64,000 nt of DNA from Duganella qianjiadongensis (GTDB lineage: Bacteria > Pseudomonadota > Gammaproteobacteria > Burkholderiales > Burkholderiaceae_D): contig NZ_WWCM01000008.1 in NCBI RefSeq assembly GCF_009857915.1, forward strand, positions 172,804-236,803, written 5' to 3'. Below are positions 57,205 through 64,000 of the stretch, one piece after another (positions within the stretch are counted from its first letter, which is position 1; each line of letters opens with the position of its first letter). The notes under the pieces were generated by a model. That model saw only the letters and a list, made by a program, of their open reading frames with translations. It ran no database searches and was not told the DNA's origin. The position numbers and the translations under genes are program-made.

Positions 57205-58088
57205 CAGGCGTCGTCACCGGCCGTGCTGACAGGCGGCAGTTTCTCGACCAGCAGGACGTGAATCTGACGTGCATCAGCGCGCAATACTTCGAAACGCATG
57301 CCTTCGTAGTCGAACACGTCGCCTTTGTGCGGCATACGGCCCAGATGGTTGGCGACCAGTCCGCCTATGGTATCGACGTCGTCATCGGGCAAGGCCGTGT
57401 CGAGCGCCTCGTTGAACTGGGTGATCTCGGTGAGGGCCTTGATGCGCCAGCGCGGGCCATGGGCGCCTTCCTTGATCGACAGGATGTTGTCTTCTTCTTC
57501 GTCGAAATCGTATTCATCTTCGATATCGCCGACGATCTGTTCCAGTACATCTTCAATCGTGATCAGGCCGGCCACGCCGCTGTATTCATCGACCACGATG
57601 GCCATGTGGTTGTGGTTGGCGCGGAAATCGCGCAGCAGAACGTTCAGGCGCTTGGATTCGGGTATGAAGATGGCAGGGCGCAGCATATCGCGTACGTCGA
57701 ACGATTCTTCGGCGTAGTAGCGCAGCAGGTCTTTGGCCAGCAGGATGCCGATCACCTTGTCGCGCTCGCCTTCAATGGCAGGGAAGCGCGAGTGCGCCGT
57801 CTGCAGCACGGTGGGCAGCCATTCTTCTATCGGTTTGGCGATATCGATCACGTCCATCTGGGAACGGGGAATCATGATGTCGCGGGCAGACAGATCGGAA
57901 ACCTGGAACACGCCTTCGATCATCGACAGGGCGTCGGCATCGATCAGGTTGCGTTCGTGGGCGTCGTGCAGAACTTCCAGCAGTTCGGCGCGGTTCTCTG
58001 GTTCGGGGGAAATCAGTGCGGTCAGGCGTTCAAACAGTGACCGGTGGGGTTTAGCGTCAGTCTTGACGCTACTAGAGTGCTCTTGCAT
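57204..58088 (-). CDS. corC: CorC/HlyC-type CBS-domain protein
   Basis: A 294-residue cytoplasmic protein with two CBS domains (about 65-190; DIMIPRSQMDVID and VDEYSGVAGLITIEDVLEQI) and a C-terminal CorC_HlyC domain (about 210-290). E. coli CorC is linked to magnesium and cobalt efflux. No membrane part is present, consistent with this class. It is in the order phoH-ybeY-corC-lnt, widespread in proteobacteria. Confidence 0.93.
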   Translation of the reverse strand: MQEHSSSVKTDAKPHRSLFERLTALISPEPENRAELLEVLHDAHERNLIDADALSMIEGVFQVSDLSARDIMIPRSQMDVIDIAKPIEEWLPTVLQTAHSRFPAIEGERDKVIGILLAKDLLRYYAEESFDVRDMLRPAIFIPESKRLNVLLRDFRANHNHMAIVVDEYSGVAGLITIEDVLEQIVGDIEDEYDFDEEEDNILSIKEGAHGPRWRIKALTEITQFNEALDTALPDDDVDTIGGLVANHLGRMPHKGDVFDYEGMRFEVLRADARQIHVLLVEKLPPVSTAGDDA

Positions 58089-58181
58089 AGGAGGCGTGAG
58101 CCGTTGTTTCGATGGCCTATAGGATACACCAAATGGGAGTGGCTAGCCGATTTTGTCAGTTTGACCACTCCGCCAGAGGAA

Positions 58182-58643
58182 TCAGGCGTAGGGATCGGCG
58201 TAGCCGAGCGCTGCCAGCAGTTCCGTTTCGATGCCTTCCATTTCGGCTGCTTCCTCGTCGTCGAGGTGGTCATAGCCTTGCGCGTGCAGCACACCGTGGA
58301 TGATCAGGTGGGCAGCATGTTCTTCCAGCGTTTTCTTTTGCTCGGCCGCTTCCTTTTCCAGTACGTCGGTGCACAGGATGATGTCGGCGCGGGTAGGTTC
58401 GTCCTCGGCAAATTCTTCGCCTTCGTTGTAGGCAAAGGTCAGCACGTTGGTGGCGTAATCCTTGTCGCGGTATTCGCGGTTCAGGCTGCGGCCTTCTGCC
58501 GCATCGACAAAGCGGATGGTCAGCTCGGCCGGCGCGAACAGGGCGGCCTGCACCCAGCGGCGGATTTTCGGACGGGGCAGGGCTTCCTGCAGACGGGTGT
58601 CAGCGTACTGGACGGACAGGGACAGTTTATTTTTTGCGGACAT
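58182..58643 (-). CDS. ybeY: Endoribonuclease YbeY (16S rRNA maturation)
   Basis: A 153-residue zinc-dependent endoribonuclease. The zinc site is [11 protein letters not shown], with three His residues in the H-x3-H-x5-H pattern. [16 protein letters not shown] is the family's second signature. It takes part in rRNA processing and ribosome quality control. It overlaps the end of phoH by 17 bases, so the two are translated together. Confidence 0.95.
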   Translation of the reverse strand: MSAKNKLSLSVQYADTRLQEALPRPKIRRWVQAALFAPAELTIRFVDAAEGRSLNREYRDKDYATNVLTFAYNEGEEFAEDEPTRADIILCTDVLEKEAAEQKKTLEEHAAHLIIHGVLHAQGYDHLDDEEAAEMEGIETELLAALGYADPYA

Positions 58644-59700
58644 TTTTGATCGCAGTCGCTTTGATTAAGGGGGCGATTTCCGCCTCATGGGTTTGCGCCG
58701 TTTCGTAGGCGTCGACGATGCGCGCCACCAGCGGGTGACGCACCACATCTTCACTGCCGAAGTGGCTGAAGGCGATGCCGCGCACGTCTTTGAGCACCTG
58801 CATGGCATCGACCAGACCGCTCTTCTGGCTCTTGTGCAGATCGACCTGGGTGACGTCGCCCGTGACGACGGCCTTGCTGCCGAAACCTATGCGGGTGAGG
58901 AACATTTTCATCTGTTCCACCGTGGTGTTCTGGGCTTCGTCGAGGATCACGAAAGCATGGTTGAGCGTGCGGCCGCGCATATAGGCCAGCGGCGCAATCT
59001 CGATCACTTGCTTCTCGAACATTTTTTGCGTGCGGTCAAAGCCCAGCAGGTCGTACAGCGCGTCGTACAGGGGACGCAGATAGGGATCGACCTTCTGGCT
59101 CAGATCGCCGGGCAGGAAGCCCAGCCGTTCGCCCGCTTCCACTGCCGGACGGGTCAGGATGATGCGTTTGATGGCATCGCGCTCGAGCGCATCGACCGCG
59201 CAGGCCACGGCCAGATAGGTCTTGCCGGTACCGGCCGGACCCACGCCGAAGCTGATGTCGTGTTCGAGGATGTTGCGCAGATAGCGGATCTGGTGCGGCG
59301 TGCGGCCGCGCAGATCGCTGCGGCGAGTTTTCAGTATGGGACTATCGATGCTGGGTTCGACGAACGGCGCCGCCACCACTTTGGCCACTGCTTCGGTGTC
59401 GCCGCTAGCGACTGCCGCGACCTGATGGCTGGTGCGCTGTTCTACCAGTGCCAGTTGCACTTCTTCGATAGGAATGACTTTCTGCGCCACGGCGTAGAAC
59501 TGTTCGAGGATCTGCACCGCGCGTTCGGCATTGTGGCCGCTGACGATGAATTTCTCGCCGCGGCGGAAGATGGTGACGTCGAGTGCCGCCGAAATCTGGC
59601 GCAGGTTTTCGTCGAGCGGGCCGCACAGGTGCGCGAGGCGCGTGTTATCGAGCGGCTCGGGCACAAAGTAGTGGGGCTGTACGGGTGTTTTGGTTTTCAA
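58627..59700 (-). CDS. phoH: PhoH-family ATPase
   Basis: A 357-residue protein with an N-terminal KH-like region ([30 protein letters not shown]) and a P-loop ATPase domain. [15 protein letters not shown] is Walker A and [10 protein letters not shown] is Walker B, with [16 protein letters not shown] between them. It is probably an RNA-related ATPase linked to YbeY. The start is taken as TTG at 59700, giving [15 protein letters not shown]; the frame is open further upstream but is not conserved and lacks a site. Start confidence is low. Confidence 0.92.
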   Translation of the reverse strand: MKTKTPVQPHYFVPEPLDNTRLAHLCGPLDENLRQISAALDVTIFRRGEKFIVSGHNAERAVQILEQFYAVAQKVIPIEEVQLALVEQRTSHQVAAVASGDTEAVAKVVAAPFVEPSIDSPILKTRRSDLRGRTPHQIRYLRNILEHDISFGVGPAGTGKTYLAVACAVDALERDAIKRIILTRPAVEAGERLGFLPGDLSQKVDPYLRPLYDALYDLLGFDRTQKMFEKQVIEIAPLAYMRGRTLNHAFVILDEAQNTTVEQMKMFLTRIGFGSKAVVTGDVTQVDLHKSQKSGLVDAMQVLKDVRGIAFSHFGSEDVVRHPLVARIVDAYETAQTHEAEIAPLIKATAIKNVRKK

Positions 59701-60067
59701 GGTCGTGCTTTTCAGTAAGGCCGCCTGACGCGGCGCAGGCGCTAGTTTACCGTACTTTGCCTTGCCCCCGTCTATGTAAAGACAGTCATGCCGGATGTAA
59801 CAGTTTCCTACAAGTTCTTGCGTGCGCCGCCCCACAGCCCCATGTGCTGAAATATCCATGTTGCCAAGCTTTCTAGCTTGCGCTTGATGCGGCTTAAGTT
59901 CCGCTCAGTGAGGGATGCTGAAACGCACGCTAAAGCGCATAGAATTAAATTGCGCAAATGGCAACTTGGCGCGGTCGGACTTGGTACCAAAGGCATCGCA
60001 GTTCATCTAAGTTGCACTTAAGTTCAGGCTTGCACACTCCATCCACCTAACCAATGAAGGAAACATC
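59701..60067. other. Divergent intergenic region between phoH and a small HTH gene
   Basis: About 365 bases contain the promoters of phoH (leftward) and of the small HTH gene (rightward). A GAAGG site at 60056-60060 precedes the latter. A 6-bp stem (CAAGCT/AGCTTG, 59865-59880) and a 9-base direct repeat CTTAAGTTC (59893 and 60017) are present but weak. I see no gene and no tRNA-like fold. Confidence 0.4.
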
Positions 60068-60400
60068 ATGGCACATCATGCACTCGCTTCGCAGGAAAGC
60101 TATAACCCTAACCACTTGCTCGATATCTTGCTGGGCAAGATGCAACTGAAAAATGATGCGGCCCTGTCGCGTCTGCTGGAAGTGGCGCCGCCTGTCATCA
60201 GCAAAATCCGCCACCACCGCCTGCCGGTAGGGGCCTCGCTGCTGATCCGCATGCACGAAGTGACGGGCATGAGCATCCGCGATCTGCGCGACCTGATGGG
60301 CGACCGCCGCACCAAATACCGTCTGTCCGATGCGCAGGGCCGTCCCAAGCCGGAAGAACGTCAGGAGAAGGCCGAGGCCGGAAACTATGCGCGTCACTGA
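60068..60400 (+). CDS. Small HTH-containing protein of unknown target
   Basis: A 110-residue protein with a central helix-turn-helix of lambda-repressor/Cro type. Residues about 30-80 give NDAALSRLLEVAPPVISKIR, then HHRLPVGASLLIRMHEVTG and SIRDLRDLMGDRR. The C-terminal about 25 residues are polar and charged. A GAAGG ribosome binding site seven bases upstream supports the ATG at 60068. I recall similar small proteins in related Burkholderiales genomes, but the regulated gene is unknown. It is convergent with the HDOD gene 72 bases on. Confidence 0.75.
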   Translation: MAHHALASQESYNPNHLLDILLGKMQLKNDAALSRLLEVAPPVISKIRHHRLPVGASLLIRMHEVTGMSIRDLRDLMGDRRTKYRLSDAQGRPKPEERQEKAEAGNYARH

Positions 60401-60472
60401 TGCGCGCTGATCCGGGCCGGCTCCCATGCTGCGCTGGGCGGTACGCCGTGCCAGCGCAGCAGCCCTAGCGCT

Positions 60473-61330
60473 TTAACTGAGCAGCACCATAGAAATTTCT
60501 TCGTATTGCAGTTCGGTTTCGCGGAACAGGTGCAGATAGGCTGCTTCGTCCAGCCCCAGCGCATTCCATGCCACGCTGGAAATCGGTGGCACCAGATCAT
60601 CCTCGTCGTCCACCAGATCGAGCGCATGCACCACTGCATTGGCGATATGGATGATGGCCGCGAGGAAACCTGCACCCGGTGTTTCCGGATCATGGTGGCC
60701 GGCGATGGCCAGCCGCATGGTGTCGGAAAAATTCCAGTGTTCGGCCAGTGCCAGTCCGGCATCGACGTGGTCTACCCCGAGCACGGCGCGCTCGGCCTCG
60801 AGCATATAGCAGTCATGGGCTTTGCGGTAGGCCAGCGCCTGCCCGTACTGCTGCGGGAAGCAGGCCACCAGCACCAGCCGGCCTATATCGTGCAGCAAGC
60901 CTGCCGTGAACGCATAATCCTGATTGAAGCGCATCTGTCTGGCTAGCACTTTGGCGCAGGCGGCCGTGGCGATCGAATGGCGCCAGAAGGCCTGATGATG
61001 GAAGCCGGGGCAATGACCTTCGGCAAAACAGCCAGTCAGGGCCGCTGCCGTGATCAGATTGCGCGTGGTCTGGAAACCCAGATAGGTAATCGCCTGCTGG
61101 ATGGTAGTGACTTTGACCTGCAGACCGTACAGCGAAGAATTGGCCAAGCGCAGGGTTTTGGCCGTGAGCGCCTGATCATGCGAGACTTTTTTGGCCAGCA
61201 CGGCAATATCGACGTCTTCCTGGTCTATGCTGTTGAGCAGTTCCATCACCACTGCCGGCAGCGAAGGCAGGTCGTCCAGATTGCGCACCACCTCTTCATA
61301 GCTGACGATGTTACTCACCGAATTACTCAT
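60473..61330 (-). CDS. HDOD-domain signalling protein
   Basis: A 285-residue protein with one HDOD domain at about 10-220. It includes LPSLPAVVMELLNSIDQEDV and KTLRLANSSLYG. The HD-like LLHDIGRLVL motif is present, but the other metal ligands of true HD phosphohydrolases are not clear. Such proteins take part in nucleotide-based or stress signalling; the activity is unknown. Start at 61328-61330 (MSNSVSNIVSYEEV). Its ATG overlaps the stop of the upstream small gene by eight bases, so the two are co-transcribed. Confidence 0.83.
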   Translation of the reverse strand: MSNSVSNIVSYEEVVRNLDDLPSLPAVVMELLNSIDQEDVDIAVLAKKVSHDQALTAKTLRLANSSLYGLQVKVTTIQQAITYLGFQTTRNLITAAALTGCFAEGHCPGFHHQAFWRHSIATAACAKVLARQMRFNQDYAFTAGLLHDIGRLVLVACFPQQYGQALAYRKAHDCYMLEAERAVLGVDHVDAGLALAEHWNFSDTMRLAIAGHHDPETPGAGFLAAIIHIANAVVHALDLVDDEDDLVPPISSVAWNALGLDEAAYLHLFRETELQYEEISMVLLS

Positions 61331-61670
61331 GTTGAGGCGCCTCCTCTGCGCCATGCCGGTAGTCGCTGATAAAGCGCTGTAATTGCGCGGTGGCCCAGTG
61401 GACGTCGAGATCGGCGTCGTTTTTGCGGAACAGGCGCGCCAGCCGGGCTTCATGGTGGTGCAGCGTGGCTTCGATCGCTTCGGGCGAATATTCGGCCTGC
61501 TGGATAGGCAGTACGCTGATGCCGTGGCGCGGCATCAGGGCCAGCATGGCCTCGGTGAGTACCGTCCCCTGCGGCAGCAGCACCTGCCCTTGCAGGTCGA
61601 GCAACTCATCGGACAGAACCATACCGGGCTGGACATCCGCTAGTGCCATCTGGTGAAAATTTCCGCTCAT
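61323..61670 (-). CDS. Small conserved protein coupled to the HDOD gene
   Basis: A 115-residue protein, MSGNFHQMALADVQPGMVLS at its N-terminus. LADVQPGMVLSDELLDLQGQVLLPQGTVLT resembles the short N-terminal segment that precedes HD-GYP domains (valine-glycine-methionine then a G-x-hhhP-G turn), so it may be a stand-alone version of that sensor piece. The second half is charged and His/Glu-rich. GGAGG four bases before the ATG supports the start. The partner HDOD gene overlaps it by eight bases. Function not recognised. Confidence 0.7.
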   Translation of the reverse strand: MSGNFHQMALADVQPGMVLSDELLDLQGQVLLPQGTVLTEAMLALMPRHGISVLPIQQAEYSPEAIEATLHHHEARLARLFRKNDADLDVHWATAQLQRFISDYRHGAEEAPQHE

Positions 61671-61841
61671 GGGGTCCTCCTTGGGTGTGCTGCAAGATTG
61701 CCGTATTGCCACATTGCCTGATCTTGGGGCCGGGTGCAAGTAAAGTCTGTCATAGAGCACACCGGCGCAGGCCGAACTTGCCAAGTTGCATGTCATACCG
61801 TACATTGGGACCTCATTCCTACTTGTCTGCGAGGCTGGTCA

Positions 61842-63428
61842 ATGTTTGGTATTCAAGGCCGTTTGACGCTGCTGTTTGTGGTCATCGTGACCCTGGTGCT
61901 CGGCATCTCTGGTACCTATGCCCAGTATAGTCTGGGGCACGAGCTGGAAGTGGCCAATCAGCGTCTGCGCGAAGGGGTGCTGACGCGTCTCCAGACCAGC
62001 CTGCCTTCGGCGCTGTGGGATCTGGATAAAGCCAAGGTCGATAACATCGTGGCAGCGGAAATGTTGCCGCCCGAACTGGTCTCGATCCGTGTGTATGACA
62101 CGTCGGTCGGGCTGTTCTCGGGCAAATTGCGCAGCGAGAATGGCGCGGTCAGTTCCATCGAGAACGATCTGAATGTGGCCGGAACGCCGGTGGTGGCCGA
62201 TCTGGCCTACCGCGATTCCGGTGCGGCCGGTGCGTCGCTCAAGCCGGTGATCGTGGGCCGGGTGGTCGTGAATTTCAGCCGCGCCCAGATCGATGCCACG
62301 CTGGCAGCGGAAGTGCGGCGCAAGGTAACCGAGGTGCTGCTGCTGGACCTGATACTGGTGGCAGCGCTGGCGCTGTCGCTGCGCATCGTGTTCGACCCGC
62401 TGAAACGCCTGCGCGACGGTCTGTTCGATCTGGCGACGCGCGGCAGCGATGAAGTGGAAGAACTGCCGGAAAACCGCCAGGACGAATTAGGCGAAGTGAT
62501 CCGCGGTTTTAACGCTATCCAGCGCAAGATCAAATCGAATATCCAGCGCATCCGCGAGGCCGAGGACGAGGCGCGCAAATCGGCCCAGACCACCACCAAA
62601 GCCCTCGATGATCTGCGCCGCACGCAGGAATCGCTGCTGCAGGCCGAGCGGCTCGCTTCGCTGGGCGGGCTGGTGGCAGGGGTTGCGCACGAAATCAATA
62701 CGCCCGTGGGCATCGCTCTGACCAGCGCATCGGTGCTGCTGGAGGCAACGGAAAAAGTCCATCAGGCGGTCGATGGCGGCAACGTCAAGAAGTCCGACAT
62801 CATGCGCTATCTGGAGACGGCGTCGGAAAGCACGCGGCTGATCATGAACAATGCCTATCGCGCTGCGCATCTGATCCATAGTTTCAAGCAGATTGCCGTG
62901 GACCAAGTGAGCGAAGCCCGCCGCCGTTTCGAGCTGCGCGACTATATCAACGAGGTGGTATCCAGCCTGCAGCCCAAGCTGAAGAAGACCCGCATTGCTG
63001 TCAGCATCAGCTGTCCGGCCGATGTCATGCTCGACAGTTATCCCGGTGCGCTGGCGCAGGTGATTACCAATCTGACGCTGAACTGCGTCGAACACGCTTT
63101 CAATCCCGACGACGAGGGCCAGATCCGGATTACGGTGGTGCAGCAGGCCGACTGGATAGAAATGCAGGTGGCCGATGACGGCAAGGGCATCCCGCCGGAA
63201 ATGCTGGACAAGGTATTCGATCCCTTTGTGACCACCCGGCGTGGTCAGGGCGGAACGGGGCTGGGCCTGAACATTGTGTTCAATCTGATCGTCAAGCAGT
63301 TCTGCGGCACCATTTCGGTGGCGAGCAAACTGGGCGAGGGGGCCTGCTTCACCCTGCGCATACCGTGCATTACGCCGACCGAAGAGCAGCACCACGCATC
63401 CCCTTCCGATCAACCCCAGCAAGACTAG
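61842..63428 (+). CDS. Membrane sensor histidine kinase
   Basis: A 528-residue kinase. Residues about 7-28 form a membrane helix (LTLLFVVIVTLVLGISGTYA). A periplasmic sensor of about 130 residues follows, then a second helix near 170-190 and a HAMP-like linker (LKRLRDGLFDLATRG). The phosphoacceptor is His283 in GVAHEINTPVG. NLTLNCVEHAF (N box), VADDGKGIPPE (G1) and GQGGTGLGLNIV (G2) form the ATP domain. No response regulator gene adjoins it. Start at 61842; a longer upstream frame is not conserved. Divergent from the HDOD pair. Confidence 0.9.
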   Translation: MFGIQGRLTLLFVVIVTLVLGISGTYAQYSLGHELEVANQRLREGVLTRLQTSLPSALWDLDKAKVDNIVAAEMLPPELVSIRVYDTSVGLFSGKLRSENGAVSSIENDLNVAGTPVVADLAYRDSGAAGASLKPVIVGRVVVNFSRAQIDATLAAEVRRKVTEVLLLDLILVAALALSLRIVFDPLKRLRDGLFDLATRGSDEVEELPENRQDELGEVIRGFNAIQRKIKSNIQRIREAEDEARKSAQTTTKALDDLRRTQESLLQAERLASLGGLVAGVAHEINTPVGIALTSASVLLEATEKVHQAVDGGNVKKSDIMRYLETASESTRLIMNNAYRAAHLIHSFKQIAVDQVSEARRRFELRDYINEVVSSLQPKLKKTRIAVSISCPADVMLDSYPGALAQVITNLTLNCVEHAFNPDDEGQIRITVVQQADWIEMQVADDGKGIPPEMLDKVFDPFVTTRRGQGGTGLGLNIVFNLIVKQFCGTISVASKLGEGACFTLRIPCITPTEEQHHASPSDQPQQD

Positions 63429-63439
63429 AGCGAGTCATC

Positions 63440-63841
63440 ATGCCTAAAGTAAGCGGAGAATTCAGCGTCCGTATCACCCCGGAAAGTCTGTCCAGCGTTG
63501 CCACTGAAAGCAGCATTAGCCGGATGTCGCTGGATAAACAGTACATGGGCGCGCTGTCGGCCAGTGGCCGCGGCGAGATGCTGGCGTATATGAACCGCGA
63601 CATCGCTTCCGGCGCCTATGTGGCAATGGAACGGGTGCAGGGTACGCTGGACGGGCTGCAGGGCAGCTTTCTGCTACATCACTGCGGCACCATGCAGCGT
63701 GGTACGCCGGGTTTAACGGTGGCGGTAGTGCATGACTCGGGGCAGGGTGAACTGGCTGGTTTGAGCGGTATGCTGCAGATCCGCATCGAAGAGGGCAAGC
63801 ACTACTATGATTTCGATTACACCCTGCCAGCAGATGGCTGA
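63440..63841 (+). CDS. DUF3224 domain protein
   Basis: A 133-residue soluble protein of the DUF3224 type, shaped as an antiparallel beta-barrel: SGEFSVRITPESL, LDGLQGSFLLHHCGTMQRG, LAGLSGMLQIRIEEG and YYDFDYTLP are the strands I use. It is likely a small calycin-like ligand-binding protein. The function is unknown. It starts 11 bases after the kinase stop, so it is probably co-transcribed. The ISL3 element begins about 32 bases beyond its stop. Confidence 0.78.
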   Translation: MPKVSGEFSVRITPESLSSVATESSISRMSLDKQYMGALSASGRGEMLAYMNRDIASGAYVAMERVQGTLDGLQGSFLLHHCGTMQRGTPGLTVAVVHDSGQGELAGLSGMLQIRIEEGKHYYDFDYTLPADG

Positions 63842-63873
63842 GTCTGCGTGTAACGCTGGCAGGCAAAAAAAAA

Positions 63874-64000
63874 GGTTCTTCACGGATTACCGGGAAACGC
63901 AGCTTTGATTTTCAAGAAGAAGAATGCGCTGTCTCTGTAGCCGTAGGCAATCCGTTTCATGACCTTAATGCGATTGTTTATCCCTTCGAGCTGCCCCGTA
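63874..64000. mobile_element. End of an ISL3-family insertion sequence
   Basis: The last about 127 bases hold the C-terminal 39 codons of an ISL3-family transposase on the minus strand plus a probable terminal inverted repeat, GGTTCTTCACGGATTACCGG, at its outer end. The element sits next to nine A residues at 63865-63873, and ISL3 elements usually duplicate 8 bases, often AT-rich. The other end lies outside the window. Confidence 0.75.
63880..64000 (-). CDS. ISL3-family transposase, C-terminal fragment
   Basis: The minus strand reads GQLEGINNRIKVMKRIAYGY followed by RDSAFFFLKIKAAFPGNP and a stop at 63880-63882. This is the distinctive C-terminus of DDE transposases of the ISL3 group. The gene continues beyond the window, so integrity is unknown. 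Confidence 0.85.
   Translation of the reverse strand, partial: TGQLEGINNRIKVMKRIAYGYRDSAFFFLKIKAAFPGNP

Noticed and set aside
59865..60025. A 6-bp stem and a CTTAAGTTC direct repeat in the phoH upstream region
   Set aside because: Too short and too far apart to support an operator or terminator.
1..64000. tRNA, rRNA, CRISPR or prophage genes
   Set aside because: No tRNA-like or rRNA sequence, no regularly spaced repeats, and no phage structural or integrase gene was seen in the window.

Overview
The window is about 64 kb of ordinary, gene-dense, GC-rich chromosome from a betaproteobacterium, most likely Burkholderiales and probably family Oxalobacteraceae (Janthinobacterium/Massilia/Duganella-like). 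The support is gene order and protein type: nrdB followed by an Ala/Lys/Pro histone H1-like protein ending in an AWPFPT-type tail, accBC-prmA-DUF3426, hemL-thiD-rubredoxin-pilGHIJ-chpA, yqgE-ruvX-pyrR-pyrB-pyrC', and phoH-ybeY-corC-lnt. Genus and family are inferred from recall of gene neighbourhoods, not from a search. I found no rRNA, tRNA or CRISPR array. The only mobile element is the end of an ISL3-family insertion sequence at the right edge.

Layout. 1-2550: 3' end of nrdB, a long non-coding gap, and the histone-like gene. 2559-3092: a YggT-type membrane protein. 3186-10620: a leftward series with a PfkB-type kinase, a zinc-ribbon/DUF3426 protein, prmA, accC, accB, aroQ, a TlpA-like thioredoxin and a conserved unknown. 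10711-17873: rightward mpl, YqiA-like esterase, ubiC, RNB ribonuclease, TonB-like protein, aroE and mtgA, many overlapping by a few bases. 18045-22202: corA and a two-gene ABC transporter (fused permease plus ATPase). 22299-24450: leftward hemL and thiD. 24508-34034: rightward rubredoxin and the Pil-Chp twitching chemosensory cluster, ending in a CheA hybrid of 1846 residues. 34039-35481: photolyase (leftward). 35646-40314: yqgE, ruvX, the pyrimidine genes pyrR-pyrB-pyrC', and an acyltransferase. 40354-41211: apaH (leftward). 41353-49928: envelope sugar block rmlBACD, WecA-like transferase, phosphohexomutase, waaC, waaA. 50009-50200: a very small ORF of unknown role. 50203-55544: leftward metallopeptidase, plsC, gmhB, glyS, glyQ. 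55636-59700: leftward lnt, corC, ybeY, phoH. 60068-63841: a small HTH protein and a signalling group (HDOD protein, small partner, divergent histidine kinase, DUF3224 protein). 63874-64000: ISL3 element end.

How the genes work together. Several blocks serve the cell envelope: O-antigen and lipid A-core sugars (rml genes, waaC, waaA, gmhB), phospholipid acyltransferases, peptidoglycan recycling and synthesis (mpl, mtgA), and lipoprotein maturation (lnt). Others are core metabolism (fatty acid initiation, shikimate, pyrimidine, haem, thiamine and ubiquinone) and translation (glyQS, prmA, ybeY). The Pil-Chp block controls type IV pili.

No convincing new multi-gene system is visible. The points most worth a second look are a thiD product with Gly where the catalytic Cys/Asp should be, a dihydroorotase homologue without its zinc ligands beside pyrB, an ABC transporter with no binding protein, an apparently leaderless 63-residue ORF, an unpaired histidine kinase/HDOD group beside an insertion sequence, and an unexplained palindrome with a T-run in the gap after nrdB.
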